A DNA stretch of 64,000 bases from contig NZ_CP007032.1 in assembly GCF_000231405.2 (NCBI RefSeq), forward strand, positions 1,612,001 to 1,676,000, read 5' to 3'. A program made the position numbers and the translations under genes. How positions within the stretch are numbered: the first letter of the stretch is position 1; each line of letters starts with the position of its first letter. Source of the stretch: Desulfitobacterium metallireducens DSM 15288. GTDB taxonomy: Bacteria > Bacillota > Desulfitobacteriia > Desulfitobacteriales > Desulfitobacteriaceae. The notes under the pieces are model-generated. The model searched no databases, was not told the DNA's origin, and saw only the letters and a program-made list of their open reading frames with translations. Below are positions 8,411-18,700 of this stretch, one piece after another.

Positions 8411-8452
8411 AATTCAAAAAAGCTTAGACTGCTGTCTAAGCTTTTTTGAATT
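8411..8452. terminator. Bidirectional terminator after the flotillin gene
   Basis: A perfect 18-bp inverted repeat (AATTCAAAAAAGCTTAGA and complement) with a 6-nt loop. The A/T ends give a U-tract in both directions. It lies 18 bp past the flotillin stop. Confidence 0.85.
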
Positions 8453-8469
8453 TGTTTTGAAAGGCTGCT

Positions 8470-9912
8470 CTAAGGTAGCGTAGGTTTGGTAGGTTCGTCC
8501 TTAGAGGTAAAATTCTTAACAAGTTCCTTAAAATCGAGTCCTGTTACGGATTGAACCATTTCTGGAGCTGTTGCCATGAGTGAAGTTACATAGTTACTCA
8601 CGCGTGCTGCTCCTTCCCCATTGCCTGTATCGACTACAGTCAATTTATCGATCGCTTTCAACGGCTCTGCTACCTTTCCAGCCAATTCAGGTAACATCTT
8701 AACAACGACATCAAGAATGGCAGCCTCACCAAATTTCGCAAAAGCTTCTGCCAGTTTCTCCTTAGCCTCTGCTTCAGCTAGACCACGTAAGCGAATAACT
8801 TCAGCCTCAGCAGACCCTTCAGCCTTTTTCGCATCTGCAGTAGCATTCCCTTGAAGTCTTTTCTGTTCCGCATCCGCTTCAGCTACACGCAATCGCTTCG
8901 CTTTTTCAGCTTCAGCTGCTTGCTCTACAGCATAACGATCCGCGTCTGCCTTCTTTTTAACATTCGCGTCATACTCTTTTTGTCGACGTTGTGTTTCCTT
9001 CTCCTGTAAGTCGATTTCCCGATCTTTGCGAACCAGCTCAACTTTCATTTCCTCTTCAACTGTAATTTGCTGTGACTTAGCCGTTTGAATTGCATAAGCT
9101 TGGTCTGCTGATGCTTTCGCTGTATCTTGTTCTTTCTTAAAAGATGCAGTCTTAAGTTCTTTTTCTTTAAGGGCTTCTGCGACATTCGTATCACGAATGA
9201 GCTCAGCCTTTTGGGCCTCCTCATCCGCTTTCGCTTTTTGAATTCTGGAATCCCGCTTTGCATCTGCTTCAGCCACATCTGCATCGCGCAGGACTTCTGC
9301 AATCCGCGGACGTCCAAGAGCCTCTAGGTAGCCTTGTTTATCTCGGACATCTTTAATGGTAAAGGAGACGATTTGCAATCCCATCTTTTTTAAGTCTAGC
9401 GCAGCTACAGCCTGTACTTCTTGAGCAAATTTATCTCGGTTTTGATAAAGCTCTTCAACTGTCATCGTGCCGAGAATTGATCGCAGATGACCTTCGAGGA
9501 CTTCTTGTGCTTCATTTTGCAGAGCTGCTACTGGCTTACCCATAAATTGTTCAGCTGCTGTCGCCACGTCTTCAACCGATCCGCCAATTTTAATAATAGC
9601 CACCCCATCGGCCAATACAGGAACGCCTTGACTCGTATAGACTTCAGGTGTTGAGACATCAAGTTTTAAGGAAAGAAGAGAGAGAAAATTAGCTTGCTGG
9701 AACACAGGCAGAATAAAGGCACCGCCCCCACGTATGATCTTCGTCTTGTTCCCTCCAGAGTCATTGCTTAAAACATTCTTACTCCCGAGGAAGGAACCTG
9801 TTACAATCATTGCTTCATCTGGTCCAACCGTTTTGTACCTCGCCCAAAATGTGAGCGCTAATACAATGATAACCGCCACGACAATTAATGGAATTACGAT
9901 AAAACCAGGCAT
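8470..9912 (-). CDS. floT: Flotillin-like SPFH/band-7 membrane scaffold protein
   Basis: A 480-residue flotillin homologue (YuaG/FloT type). An N-terminal membrane hairpin or anchor (residues 3-24) is followed by the SPFH/PHB domain (about 25-200). Then come about 200 residues of Ala/Glu/Lys-rich coiled coil (EAEAKEKLAEA-like repeats) and a C-terminal tail with GLDFKELVKNF. Organises membrane microdomains in related Bacillus proteins. It lies 17 bp after an NfeD-like gene, the same pairing as B. subtilis yuaF-yuaG. AGGGGG precedes the ATG. Confidence 0.92.
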   Translation of the reverse strand: MPGFIVIPLIVVAVIIVLALTFWARYKTVGPDEAMIVTGSFLGSKNVLSNDSGGNKTKIIRGGGAFILPVFQQANFLSLLSLKLDVSTPEVYTSQGVPVLADGVAIIKIGGSVEDVATAAEQFMGKPVAALQNEAQEVLEGHLRSILGTMTVEELYQNRDKFAQEVQAVAALDLKKMGLQIVSFTIKDVRDKQGYLEALGRPRIAEVLRDADVAEADAKRDSRIQKAKADEEAQKAELIRDTNVAEALKEKELKTASFKKEQDTAKASADQAYAIQTAKSQQITVEEEMKVELVRKDREIDLQEKETQRRQKEYDANVKKKADADRYAVEQAAEAEKAKRLRVAEADAEQKRLQGNATADAKKAEGSAEAEVIRLRGLAEAEAKEKLAEAFAKFGEAAILDVVVKMLPELAGKVAEPLKAIDKLTVVDTGNGEGAARVSNYVTSLMATAPEMVQSVTGLDFKELVKNFTSKDEPTKPTLP

Positions 9913-9929
9913 GAAATACCCCCTAAAAT

Positions 9930-10454
9930 TTATATTTGGTTCACAACAGAAACAATACTCTTCTCAACTTTTATCACGAAGATTTTTGTCCCTATTGGTA
10001 ACTCCTGCCCTGACTGGCTTACGGCAATATGATTAGAATGTCCTGCCCCAATCTTAAGGATGACTTCACCATAACCTTCTGCAGGTATAGTAACGGATAC
10101 CTGCCCTGGGATTCCGACTAAATCCTGCATGGAGTAAGCGATCGAATTTTCACTGTTTTTCATTGGTTTCACATAAGCAAAATAGATGAGGATGGACAAT
10201 ACAACAGCGAGGATTAACGCTAAAATCGCAATTATAACGGTCAACAATTGAGTGTAGAGGGTCAGCACCGCGCCTGTGCCGCCAAACACAGTAATTCCAC
10301 TCACGAGTACCATCGGTTGAAGAATATCGAAATGGTCTAACGAGAAGGAATGAAACAAACCCTGAAAGGCATCCCCTAGTAGGTCTCCGAAGATGAGTGT
10401 TACTAAGGCGAAGATGAGCCCCCCAAAAAGACAGCCCCAGTAAATATCTAGCAT
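9930..10454 (-). CDS. NfeD-like membrane protein (YuaF type)
   Basis: A 174-residue membrane protein with an N-terminal hydrophobic segment (residues 4-22), two further segments around 50-105, and a C-terminal OB-fold-like region (IPGQVSVTIPAEGYGEVILKIG to the end). This is the layout of short NfeD/YuaF proteins, partners of flotillins. AAGGAGGAG precedes the ATG. It is first in the two-gene operon with the flotillin gene. Confidence 0.82.
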   Translation of the reverse strand: MLDIYWGCLFGGLIFALVTLIFGDLLGDAFQGLFHSFSLDHFDILQPMVLVSGITVFGGTGAVLTLYTQLLTVIIAILALILAVVLSILIYFAYVKPMKNSENSIAYSMQDLVGIPGQVSVTIPAEGYGEVILKIGAGHSNHIAVSQSGQELPIGTKIFVIKVEKSIVSVVNQI

Positions 10455-10581
10455 CCGATTTTCTCCTCCTTGTGCTTATTGGGACGAGAAGTGATAACGT
10501 CGATTTTCTATTATATTCTTGGATATACTAATATTACAACATTCTGTTGTCTATGGAAACATATACCACAAAAATAACGAA

Positions 10582-10629
10582 GGGACAGGTACATTGTTTC
10601 GCCTTGAACGAAACAACATACCTGCCCCC
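10582..10629 (-). terminator. Terminator hairpin after the three small membrane-protein genes
   Basis: An imperfect, G-U-rich stem of about 20 bp built from GGGACAGGTACATTGTTTCG and its facing arm with a 7-nt loop. Leftward it is followed by CTTCGTTATTTTTG. It lies 18 bp after the 70-aa gene. Confidence 0.65.
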
Positions 10630-10646
10630 AGTCTCATGTCCTAATT

Positions 10647-10859
10647 TTAGATCACTTTTTTAATCGCCGAGACGGCTAAACTTACAATATTTTCACGTAT
10701 TTTCACAGAATCAGCGGATAACATACCCACGACAAAACACCCAAAGGTCACCGGCCAGAAGTTTTTAACCAAAAACTTCTGGGGCTGAATCGAAGCTACG
10801 CTATCTTTAAGCTGCTGTTTAGCTTCTGCCACAGTCAGGACAGCTTTCTTTTTGCCCAC
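10647..10859 (-). CDS. Small membrane protein, YqjK-like position
   Basis: A 70-residue protein. It starts with a Lys-rich stretch, then a helix (VAEAKQQLKDSVASI), and has one hydrophobic segment (about residues 36-50) before an amphipathic C-terminus. The start is GTG with GGAGG 9 bases upstream, lying inside the last 25 bp of the preceding gene, so the two are translationally coupled. I do not recognise the family by sequence. By position and size it corresponds to the third gene of yqjD-yqjE-yqjK type operons. Confidence 0.6.
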   Translation of the reverse strand: MGKKKAVLTVAEAKQQLKDSVASIQPQKFLVKNFWPVTFGCFVVGMLSADSVKIRENIVSLAVSAIKKVI

Positions 10860-11113
10860 TGTAGCAACCCTCCTCCAATAATGAAAGCCAGTGCTGCATT
10901 AGCAAAGGCAGCCAGGAAAGGTGGCATAAATATACAGAGGGTTAAGTAAATTCCATATATGCCCATTACGAACCCAACCATTGCCATGACAACTGCGAGA
11001 AGGATTAAGCCTATGCCAACCACTGTATTGATCGCTTTTCCTTTAAGCTCGCTAAATTCTGCTTCGACCAGATCTACTATTTTTATCACGAAATCTGCGA
11101 TAGCTTCCATCAT
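10835..11113 (-). CDS. Holin-superfamily-III/YqjE-like membrane protein
   Basis: A 92-residue protein. An acidic N-terminal helix (about 1-28) is followed by two long hydrophobic segments (about 29-52 and 55-85) and a basic WAKRKLS tail. This resembles the Phage_holin_3_6/YqjE group; these are membrane proteins of unclear function that are not necessarily phage holins. There are no phage genes nearby. AAGGAAG precedes tandem ATGs. Only 3 bp separate it from the gene upstream. Confidence 0.6.
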   Translation of the reverse strand: MMEAIADFVIKIVDLVEAEFSELKGKAINTVVGIGLILLAVVMAMVGFVMGIYGIYLTLCIFMPPFLAAFANAALAFIIGGGLLQWAKRKLS

Positions 11114-11116
11114 TTA

Positions 11117-11425
11117 TTACTTCCTTTTCAGCAACTTTACGACCAAAAATCCTAGTCCGAAAGCCGCTAAAAGAGTCATTAAGGGATGTTGTTTCGCTGT
11201 TTCTACCCCTTTATCAACAGCTTCCTTCCCTTTTTCTCCAATTTTCTCTATAGCTTCTTCGCCCTTTGCCAAAGGCTTTTGAGCAACTTCTTTAGTAAAT
11301 TCATATCCTAAGTCTATAACTATGAGGGCTGCATCCTTCACTAGAAGGGCTACATCCTTCACTAGATCCAAATCGATAGCCTTACTTTTTGTTGTTGTAT
11401 CATTATCATAATAATAATCTTGCAT
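11117..11425 (-). CDS. ElaB/YqjD-like (DUF883-like) membrane-anchored helical protein
   Basis: A 102-residue protein. A polar N-terminus (DYYYDNDTTTKS) leads into an amphipathic helical region with lysine/glutamate heptads (KGEEAIEKIGEKGKEAVDKG), then a C-terminal anchor of the form HPLMTLLAAFGLGFLVVKLLKRK. The HP...GLGFLVVKLL-basic ending is typical of the ElaB/YqjD C-tail-anchored family, whose E. coli members bind ribosomes at the membrane. It is the first gene of a three-gene operon. AAGGAGGAG precedes the ATG. Confidence 0.65.
   Translation of the reverse strand: MQDYYYDNDTTTKSKAIDLDLVKDVALLVKDAALIVIDLGYEFTKEVAQKPLAKGEEAIEKIGEKGKEAVDKGVETAKQHPLMTLLAAFGLGFLVVKLLKRK
11326..11367. repeat. 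21-bp tandem duplication inside the YqjD-like gene
   Basis: Two adjacent 21-bp units differing at two positions (GGGCTGCATCCTTCACTAGA and GGGCTACATCCTTCACTAGA cores). They encode back-to-back LVKDVAL and LVKDAAL heptads, so the repeat is in frame. Confidence 0.8.
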
Positions 11426-11642
11426 AATCTGCTCCTCCTTTTGTTCTTTGAGAGTAATCTAATGTATCAATACTTTCTCGAGATTCTTTCGCCTCCCTAC
11501 ATTTAATTGTGAATTAAATAATTAAACTCTATATTTTATTGTAATTTAAATTTCAGATTTTTTAAATATAATTTTTAAATTTTGCAAAATTTAATATTTT
11601 TAAGTCGAACTAAGCGTGCCATAAATAGTGTAACTAAAGTAT

Positions 11643-11687
11643 AAGGGCGACTGCACAAGAACATACAGTTCATGTGCAATCACCCTT
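11643..11687 (-). terminator. Terminator after purL
   Basis: A long, G-U-tolerant stem (AAGGGCGACTGCACA facing TGTGCAATCACCCTT) with an inner GAAC/GTTC pairing. Leftward it is followed by ATACTTTAGTT. Its sequence resembles the hairpin at 15662-15701. The remaining 11426-11642 stretch is very AT-rich and shows no gene. Confidence 0.65.
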
Positions 11688-11698
11688 AGGGAATAGAT

Positions 11699-14600
11699 CT
11701 ACCCTCTAAAGTAATTTACGCCGCCCTCAAAAAGAGGTTGGTATTTGTTGCCCCGAATATTGATGGCTACTCCCTTTCCTGTTCTTTCAGAATGTCCCAT
11801 CTTTCCAAGGACTCGTCCATCGGGACTAGTAATACCTTCAATTGCTTCATAGGAGCCATTAGGTGTATAAAGAACATCATTACTTGGGTTACCCTCGAGA
11901 TCCACATATTGAGTTGCAACTTGTCCATTAGCAATCAGCTTTTGAATCACTTCTGGCTTAGCAACAAATCGACCCTCTCCATGTGAAACAGCAATAGAGT
12001 GAATATCGCCGAGATCTACGCCGCTATACCATGGAGATAAAGTAGAAACAATTTTGGTCTGAACCATACTGGAAACGTGTCGACCAATTTTGTTATACGT
12101 CAGGGTTGGAGAATCCTCAGTTAAATCGACAATTTCTCCGTAAGGAACGAGGCCGAGTTTAATCAAGGCTTGGAAACCATTGCAAATGCCTAGCATCAAT
12201 CCATCTCTTTGCTTCAAGAGTTTCATGACCGCTTCTTTAATCTGAGGGTTTCTAAACATTGTCGCAATAAATTTCCCTGAACCATCGGGTTCATCCCCCG
12301 CGCTAAATCCACCTGGGAGCATAACGATTTGTGCTTGCTCAATCTTCTGAACCATTGCTTGAATCGATTGCTCCACATCTGACGCTGTGAGGTTACGTAT
12401 CACAAGGGTATCGACCACTCCACCGGCTTTTTCAAAGGCCTTAGCTGAATCATATTCACAGTTTGTCCCCGGGAAAACAGGGATAAGAATTCTCGGCTTA
12501 GCAATTTTTGTGGACGGTTTTTGCGTGTTTCGGCGATCATAACGAATCGTTTGAGGTACAGATCCTTTTTCCGTTTTCGTGGGGAAGATTTTTTCAAGGG
12601 GTTTCTCCCAGGTTTCGAAAACTGTATCAACTGGAAGATCAACACCGTTTAGCGTAATGACCGAATTTTCCTGAGTCGTGCCGAGTAATTGATAACGAAC
12701 ATCGCCAAAAACACTTTCAAGGTTAACTTCTTCTCCAATTTCCAGAACGATCGAACCATAGTTTGTACGGAACAGATTCTCAATCTCAACTGAATCATTA
12801 AAAACCATACCCATTCGATTTCCAAAAGACATTTTGCTCACTGCTGCGGCTAGTCCGCCCATCCGCACAGTATACGTTGCAAGAACCTTTCCTTCATGGA
12901 TCAGTTCATGAATTTTAGTATAGTTTTGACTTAAGTTTTGAAAATCAGGAAGCTCGTTCTCATCCCGAATGGCTGGTACAAGGACTACTTGACTGCCCGC
13001 CTTTTTAAATTCTTGAGAAACAACATCCTCAATCTTCATAACATCAACAGCAAAGGCAACAAGAGTAGGAGGAACATGACGATCCATGAAGGTCCCAGAC
13101 ATGCTATCCTTTCCGCCGATTGCTGGAATTCCTAGTTTCTTCTGTGCGTAATAGGCACCGAGTAAAGCGCTGAAGGGGTTCCCCCATTTTTCCGGGTCTT
13201 GACCCAGCTTTTCGAAATATTCCTGAAGAGTTAGGCGAATCTTTTGATAATCTCCGCCTAGTGCGACAACCTTCGTCACAGCATCTACTACTGCATAGAT
13301 TGCCCCGTGGAAAGGACTCCACTTCGCTAATTGCGGATTATATCCATAAGCCATTACAGTCGCGGTATGGGTTTCACCTGATTGAACAGGAAGCTTAGCA
13401 ACCATACCTTCAGCCGGTGTTGTTTTATATTTACCGCCAAAGGGCATCAGCACCGTATTCGACCCAATCGTCGAATCAAAGCGCTCAACCAAACCTTTTT
13501 GACTGCAGACGTTCAAATCTTGTAAATTGGCAAGCCATGCCTCTTTTAATGCAGTGGCCTTATTTTCAAGCGCTAGTTTTTCCTCGATCTGTGCAGGCAG
13601 ACTTTTAAAGTAGTTCTGGCTGGCATCGGGGAGATTGACTTTAACGTGGGTATGTTGCTTAACGCCATTCGTATTTAAAAACTCCCGGCTCACATCGACA
13701 ATCGGTTCCTCACGCCAGAACATTTTTAAGCGAGGGTTAGCTGTGACATTGGCAACGAGTGAAGCTTCTAAGTTTTCTTCTTGCGCATATTTGATGAAGG
13801 ACTCCAAATCTTCAGCTGAAATAACGACTGCCATTCGCTCTTGGGATTCGGAAATCGCAAGTTCCGTACCATCAAGCCCATCATACTTTTTCGGAACAGC
13901 GTCGAGGTTGATTTCTAAGCCATCGGTTAATTCCCCAATCGCTACAGAGACACCCCCTGCCCCAAAATCATTACAGCGCTTAATCATCGTACTAACTTTT
14001 TCATTGCGGAATAAGCGTTGAATTTTTCGTTCAGTTGGAGCATTTCCTTTTTGAACTTCAGCCCCACATGACATGAGGGATTCTTCGGTGTGTTCTTTTG
14101 AAGAACCTGTTGCACCACCACATCCATCCCGGCCTGTTTTTCCGCCGACAAGCACGATGACATCCCCTGGTTCTGGGGTTTTACGAACTACGTTAGTTCG
14201 TGGTGCTGCAGCTATCACTGCTCCGATCTCCATTCGCTTCGCGACAAAATCTTCATCATACACTTCTGCAACTTGTCCAGTTGCCAGTCCGATTTGGTTT
14301 CCATAGGAGCTGTAACCTGAGGCTGCGCCTGTGGTTATTTTTCGTTGTGGTAATTTGCCTGGGAGAGTGTCTTCCATTTTGGCTCTCGGGTCTGCACTAC
14401 CCGTCACGCGCATCGCCTGATAAACATAAGTTCGACCAGACAGGGGGTCACGAATCGCTCCGCCTAAACAGGTTGCAGCACCGCCAAAAGGTTCAATTTC
14501 TGTGGGGTGATTATGGGTTTCATTTTTAAACATGACCAGCCACTCTTCATCTTGGCCGTCAATGTCAACATTGACAACGATACTGCAGGCATTGATTTCA

Positions 14601-15505
14601 TCAGATTCATCAAGGTCTTGTAAAAGACCCTTCTTCTTCAATTCTTTGGCTCCTAGAACTGCTAAATCCATCAGACAAACATCTTTGTTCGGAAGCTTTT
14701 CGCCGTAGACTTCTTCACGAGTTGTTAGATATTCTTCATAAGCGGTGTTTAGTGGATTAGAAAACTCGCCTTCATCAAACTTAATATCTTCAAGTTTTGT
14801 GAAAAACGTAGTATGGCGGCAGTGATCCGACCAGTACGTATCAATCACACGGATCTCTGTAATCGTCGGGTTTCTCTTTTCCGTATCTCTAAAATAGCGC
14901 TGACAAAACGCTAAATCCTCTAGGCTCATCGCTAAACCAGCGCCCTTAAAAAATGCTTCCAGTTCAGCCTGGGTTTTATTGATAAAGCCATCTAACGTTT
15001 CTACATTAGGCGGGATATCGGCTTCAAACTCAAGACTCTCCGGTTTTTCTAAAGATGCTTCTCGTGATTCAACAGGATTGATACAGTAATTCTTAATGCT
15101 CGTAAATTCATCTTCTGTAATTTGCCCTGTAAGCACAATCACTTTTGCTGAAGCAATATTAGGTCGCTCATGCTGGGTCAAAATTTGGACGCATTGAGCA
15201 GCCGAATCTGCACGCTGGTCGTACTGTCCAGGGAGGTATTCCATGGCAAATACTCGATCGCTAGAAGGGAGTTTTAATTGGTCATCATATACCCAGTCGA
15301 GTGGGGGTTCAGCGAAGATGATATTTCGAGATGCTCTATATTCCTCATCATTTAGGCCTGAAATATCATAACGGTTAATGATTCTTAAATGGGTTAACCC
15401 ATTAACCCCCAGATTTTCCCTTAAATCGTTAACGAGCCCTTGTGCTTCAATATCAAAGCCCGACTTTTTTTCAACAAAAATTCGTTTGACTGCTTGTGAT
15501 ACCAT
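11699..15505 (-). CDS. purL: Phosphoribosylformylglycinamidine synthase, single-chain
   Basis: A 1268-residue FGAM synthase, using ATP and glutamine to convert FGAR to FGAM in purine synthesis. The synthetase part has FKNETHNHPTEIEPFGGAATC and a second AIR-synthase-like half. The C-terminal amidotransferase domain starts at ILIPVFPGTNCEYDS, with the nucleophile in MLGICNGFQAL and the catalytic His/Glu in SHGEGRF. The fused glutaminase makes it the large PurL form rather than the three-subunit PurSQL of Bacillus. The start is the ATG at 15505, preceded by GGAGG; a GTG four codons up overlaps that site. No other pur gene is nearby. Confidence 0.93.
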   Translation of the reverse strand: MVSQAVKRIFVEKKSGFDIEAQGLVNDLRENLGVNGLTHLRIINRYDISGLNDEEYRASRNIIFAEPPLDWVYDDQLKLPSSDRVFAMEYLPGQYDQRADSAAQCVQILTQHERPNIASAKVIVLTGQITEDEFTSIKNYCINPVESREASLEKPESLEFEADIPPNVETLDGFINKTQAELEAFFKGAGLAMSLEDLAFCQRYFRDTEKRNPTITEIRVIDTYWSDHCRHTTFFTKLEDIKFDEGEFSNPLNTAYEEYLTTREEVYGEKLPNKDVCLMDLAVLGAKELKKKGLLQDLDESDEINACSIVVNVDIDGQDEEWLVMFKNETHNHPTEIEPFGGAATCLGGAIRDPLSGRTYVYQAMRVTGSADPRAKMEDTLPGKLPQRKITTGAASGYSSYGNQIGLATGQVAEVYDEDFVAKRMEIGAVIAAAPRTNVVRKTPEPGDVIVLVGGKTGRDGCGGATGSSKEHTEESLMSCGAEVQKGNAPTERKIQRLFRNEKVSTMIKRCNDFGAGGVSVAIGELTDGLEINLDAVPKKYDGLDGTELAISESQERMAVVISAEDLESFIKYAQEENLEASLVANVTANPRLKMFWREEPIVDVSREFLNTNGVKQHTHVKVNLPDASQNYFKSLPAQIEEKLALENKATALKEAWLANLQDLNVCSQKGLVERFDSTIGSNTVLMPFGGKYKTTPAEGMVAKLPVQSGETHTATVMAYGYNPQLAKWSPFHGAIYAVVDAVTKVVALGGDYQKIRLTLQEYFEKLGQDPEKWGNPFSALLGAYYAQKKLGIPAIGGKDSMSGTFMDRHVPPTLVAFAVDVMKIEDVVSQEFKKAGSQVVLVPAIRDENELPDFQNLSQNYTKIHELIHEGKVLATYTVRMGGLAAAVSKMSFGNRMGMVFNDSVEIENLFRTNYGSIVLEIGEEVNLESVFGDVRYQLLGTTQENSVITLNGVDLPVDTVFETWEKPLEKIFPTKTEKGSVPQTIRYDRRNTQKPSTKIAKPRILIPVFPGTNCEYDSAKAFEKAGGVVDTLVIRNLTASDVEQSIQAMVQKIEQAQIVMLPGGFSAGDEPDGSGKFIATMFRNPQIKEAVMKLLKQRDGLMLGICNGFQALIKLGLVPYGEIVDLTEDSPTLTYNKIGRHVSSMVQTKIVSTLSPWYSGVDLGDIHSIAVSHGEGRFVAKPEVIQKLIANGQVATQYVDLEGNPSNDVLYTPNGSYEAIEGITSPDGRVLGKMGHSERTGKGVAINIRGNKYQPLFEGGVNYFRG

Positions 15506-15661
15506 ATTCTCCTCCACTTCCTATCGTTATTTCCGAACTTTCGAACGTATTTTTTAATTATTGTTCTATTTTTATCATAATACCACGATATTTCCTCTTA
15601 GACTACCCTATAAATGCATGTTTTAAGCGCAAAATTAGAACTTACTTCACGAATATAAAGA

Positions 15662-15701
15662 GGGCTGATGCACAGTGACTAAGAGTCATGTGTATCAGCC
15701 C
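15662..15701 (-). terminator. Terminator at the end of the glycogen operon
   Basis: A 13-bp stem (GGGCTGATGCACA facing TGTGTATCAGCCC, one G-U pair) with an inner GTGACT/AGTCAT pairing, 27 bp after the GH13-GH77 stop. Leftward it continues into CTCTTTATATTC. Confidence 0.7.
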
Positions 15702-15727
15702 CCGTTTACACACTAGCTATTTTCAAC

Positions 15728-18700
15728 TTACAAACGACGCTCAGTTCTATCTGTCAGACTCTGAAGATACTCTCTCACTTCGTCTGTCAACTGCTCCTGG
15801 GATACTTGCCAATGCCAATTGTTCCCGACGGTTCCCGGAACATTCATTCGAGCTTCAGAGCCGAGTCCGAGAATATCTTGTAGAGGTAAAATCACCCAAG
15901 CGGCCTGACTCATGTATAAATCCGCAATCATTTTACGACAAGGCATCCTACATTCTGCTTCGTTCTTTGAATCAATCGCAAAGATTGATTTGTACCACCC
16001 CAGCAAAGTGTCGTTATCATGTGTACCCGAATAATAGATAAATTGGGAATCGACCCTATCTCTGACTTCAGCTAGCGGAGTGAATTGTAAAACTTTCATC
16101 CCTGGAAACCCAAAAATCAGTCGAAGCGTCTCGACCTCAGGAGTAATTACTCCTAAGTCCTCAGCAAGGAATGGCAACTCTCCGAATTCTGCGACTAAGC
16201 TTTCAAAAAAGCGTTTTCCTGGCCCTTTTAGCCAATGCCCATTGATCGCGGTCTTTTCCCTAGCATCAATCTCCCAGAAGGCTTCAACCCCCCGAAAATG
16301 ATCGATTCTCATAAAGTCAAATAGCCTTAAGGCCTGTCTGATTCTCTTCTTCCACCAGCGAAATTGTTTTGCTGCTTGTGCTTCCCAGTCGTAGATCGGA
16401 TTATCCCAGCGCTGTCCCGTCTTACTAAAATAATCGGGCGGGACACCTGCAACCCAACTCGGTTTGCCCTGCTCATCAAGCTTAAATAATTCGCGGTTGG
16501 CCCAAACCTCACAACTGTCTGCTGCAACATAAAAGGGCATATCACCAATTATTTTTATCTTCTTATCCGTTGCATAATCTTTTAATTCGTGCCACTGAGT
16601 ATAAAACGTATATTGTACGAAACGCGTATATTCAATTTCTTCGGCCAGCCTCTTTCTGTATTCGTCTAGTTTCTCTGGATTCCGCATGGCAATCTCAATT
16701 TTCCAATCAAACCAGGGCGCCCCCTTAAAATGATTTTTAAGCGCACGGAAAAGCCCATAATCCTCTAGCCAGTCAAAATTCTTCTTAATGAAAGTTTTGT
16801 AATTTTCTAAAGTCAAATAAGGGGAGCGTTTTGAAGAAAAAGAAAGGGATTTTTGTTCCTCAAGTAGCATGCTGAATTTTCCAAATGCATCACGTAGCAA
16901 TTTATCCTTGTATACATCGTGTACATCTAAATCCTGTTTTTTATCCCAAGCCAAATCCCGTGAGATGACCTTCTGGACCGCTTCCACTTGTAAGAGGCCT
17001 TCTCTAATCAAGGTATCAAGACTGATAAGCAATGGATTCCCTGCAAAGACAGAATCGCTTTGATAGGGTGAATTACCTGGTCCTATCGGATTAAGTGGCA
17101 AAATTTGCCATATAGATTGGTGAGCAGATGATAAAAAGTCAATAAAACGGAAGGCTGAATCACCTAAATCCCCCTGTCCCCAAGCTGAAGGTAGGGAACT
17201 GATATGAAGGAGCACACCACAGGCTCGAGAAAGGTGAGGAGTAATCTGAGTCTGAGGACTCTTCTTTGCAAAGATAACCCTTGCTGATAAAGGATTTATT
17301 TGTACCATGAGTTTTTTGTCAGCTCCAGGACTAAGAACTTCACTACTTATCAGATCAATCATGAAGGTAACGCATTGGGGATCAAGGTCTAATTTCAAAT
17401 CCAATTCAACATTCTGCATCATGGCCGGATTGCGGTTGACTAGAACCCAAATTGATTCGTTTTTATTTGTTCGCTGAAAGCCATAGACATCCTCTTCATA
17501 ATAAAGTGATCGAAAATCTCCAGTTTGCAGCACTTCATATTCCCTACGCCATCCGATCGTCCGCTTGAACCAGTTCCCTAGTTCTTGATCTTCTTTTCCC
17601 CAGGGAAAAGTCCCTCTATTATAAGGATCTTCAAAACCTTCCATGCCTGCTTCATCGCCGTAGTAAACACTGGGAACCCCCGGAAACGTCATTTGGAGCA
17701 GGCTGAAAAGTTTGAGTCTCTGAACAGCCAGTTGCCGCGCCTCGACTGAAAGTCGGAAGGTTCGCCGTTCTGAATCGGTTAAATCAGCTTCCAATGGGGC
17801 ATCCCCCAAAAGTGTCAAGACGCGTGCTCTGTCATGGCTTCCCAGCAAGTTCATCAGCGCGTAAAAATTCTTACGGGGATAGGTCTCATACAAACTCATG
17901 ATATGGCGATGGACTTTAGAGGAATTCCATTCCCCCCTCAAAAAATGAAGAAGGCATTCTCGAATAGGATAATTCATGGTTCCATCGAGTTCTTGCCCCC
18001 AAAAATATTGACGCAACTCACCATAACTTATCTTGTTAGAGGCATTCTCCCAGACTTCACCAATCAATACTGCTTCAGGATTCACGGCCTTTACCGCTTG
18101 CCTTAATTCCTGGATAAAGGCATCAGGCAACTCATCCGCAACATCGAGACGCCAACCGGCAACCCCTTTTTTCATCCATTTTTGAATCACACTCTCTCCG
18201 GAGCCAAAGATGAATTGCCGATACGAAAAATTCATTTCATCCACTTCCGGAAGATCTTCTGTATTCCACCAGCATTTATATTCTGGTTCTCCAGGCTGAA
18301 ATTGGTACCAATCGTAATAGGGTGAATCAGGTGATTGATATGCTCCTACACCTGGATAATGCCCATTTTTGTTGAAATAGATGCTGTCACTACCCGTATG
18401 ACTAAAGACACCATCCAATAGAATGGAAATTCCATACTGCTTCGCCGATTTCACGAGACGATCAAAGGTCTCATCATCACCATACATGGGGTCAATCTTG
18501 AGGTAATTCCCCGTATCGTATTTATGATTGCTCACAGCCTCAAAAATGGGATTCAGATAAAGAATGCTAATTCCTAGTTCTTGTAGATAGGGCAATTTCT
18601 CGATAATTCCGTCGAGATTTCCACCAAAAAAATCCCAATGCGTGACTTTACCCTGCTCATCTTTAATATAAAAGGGCGTATCTTCCCACTCTAGATGAAC

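Noticed and set aside
9045-9317. 90-codon basic frame inside the flotillin gene
   Set aside because: It is a same-strand shadow of the Ala/Glu/Lys-rich coiled-coil coding region.
10835-11113. Phage holin
   Set aside because: The fold is holin-like, but there is no endolysin or other phage gene, and the neighbours match a yqjDE-type operon.
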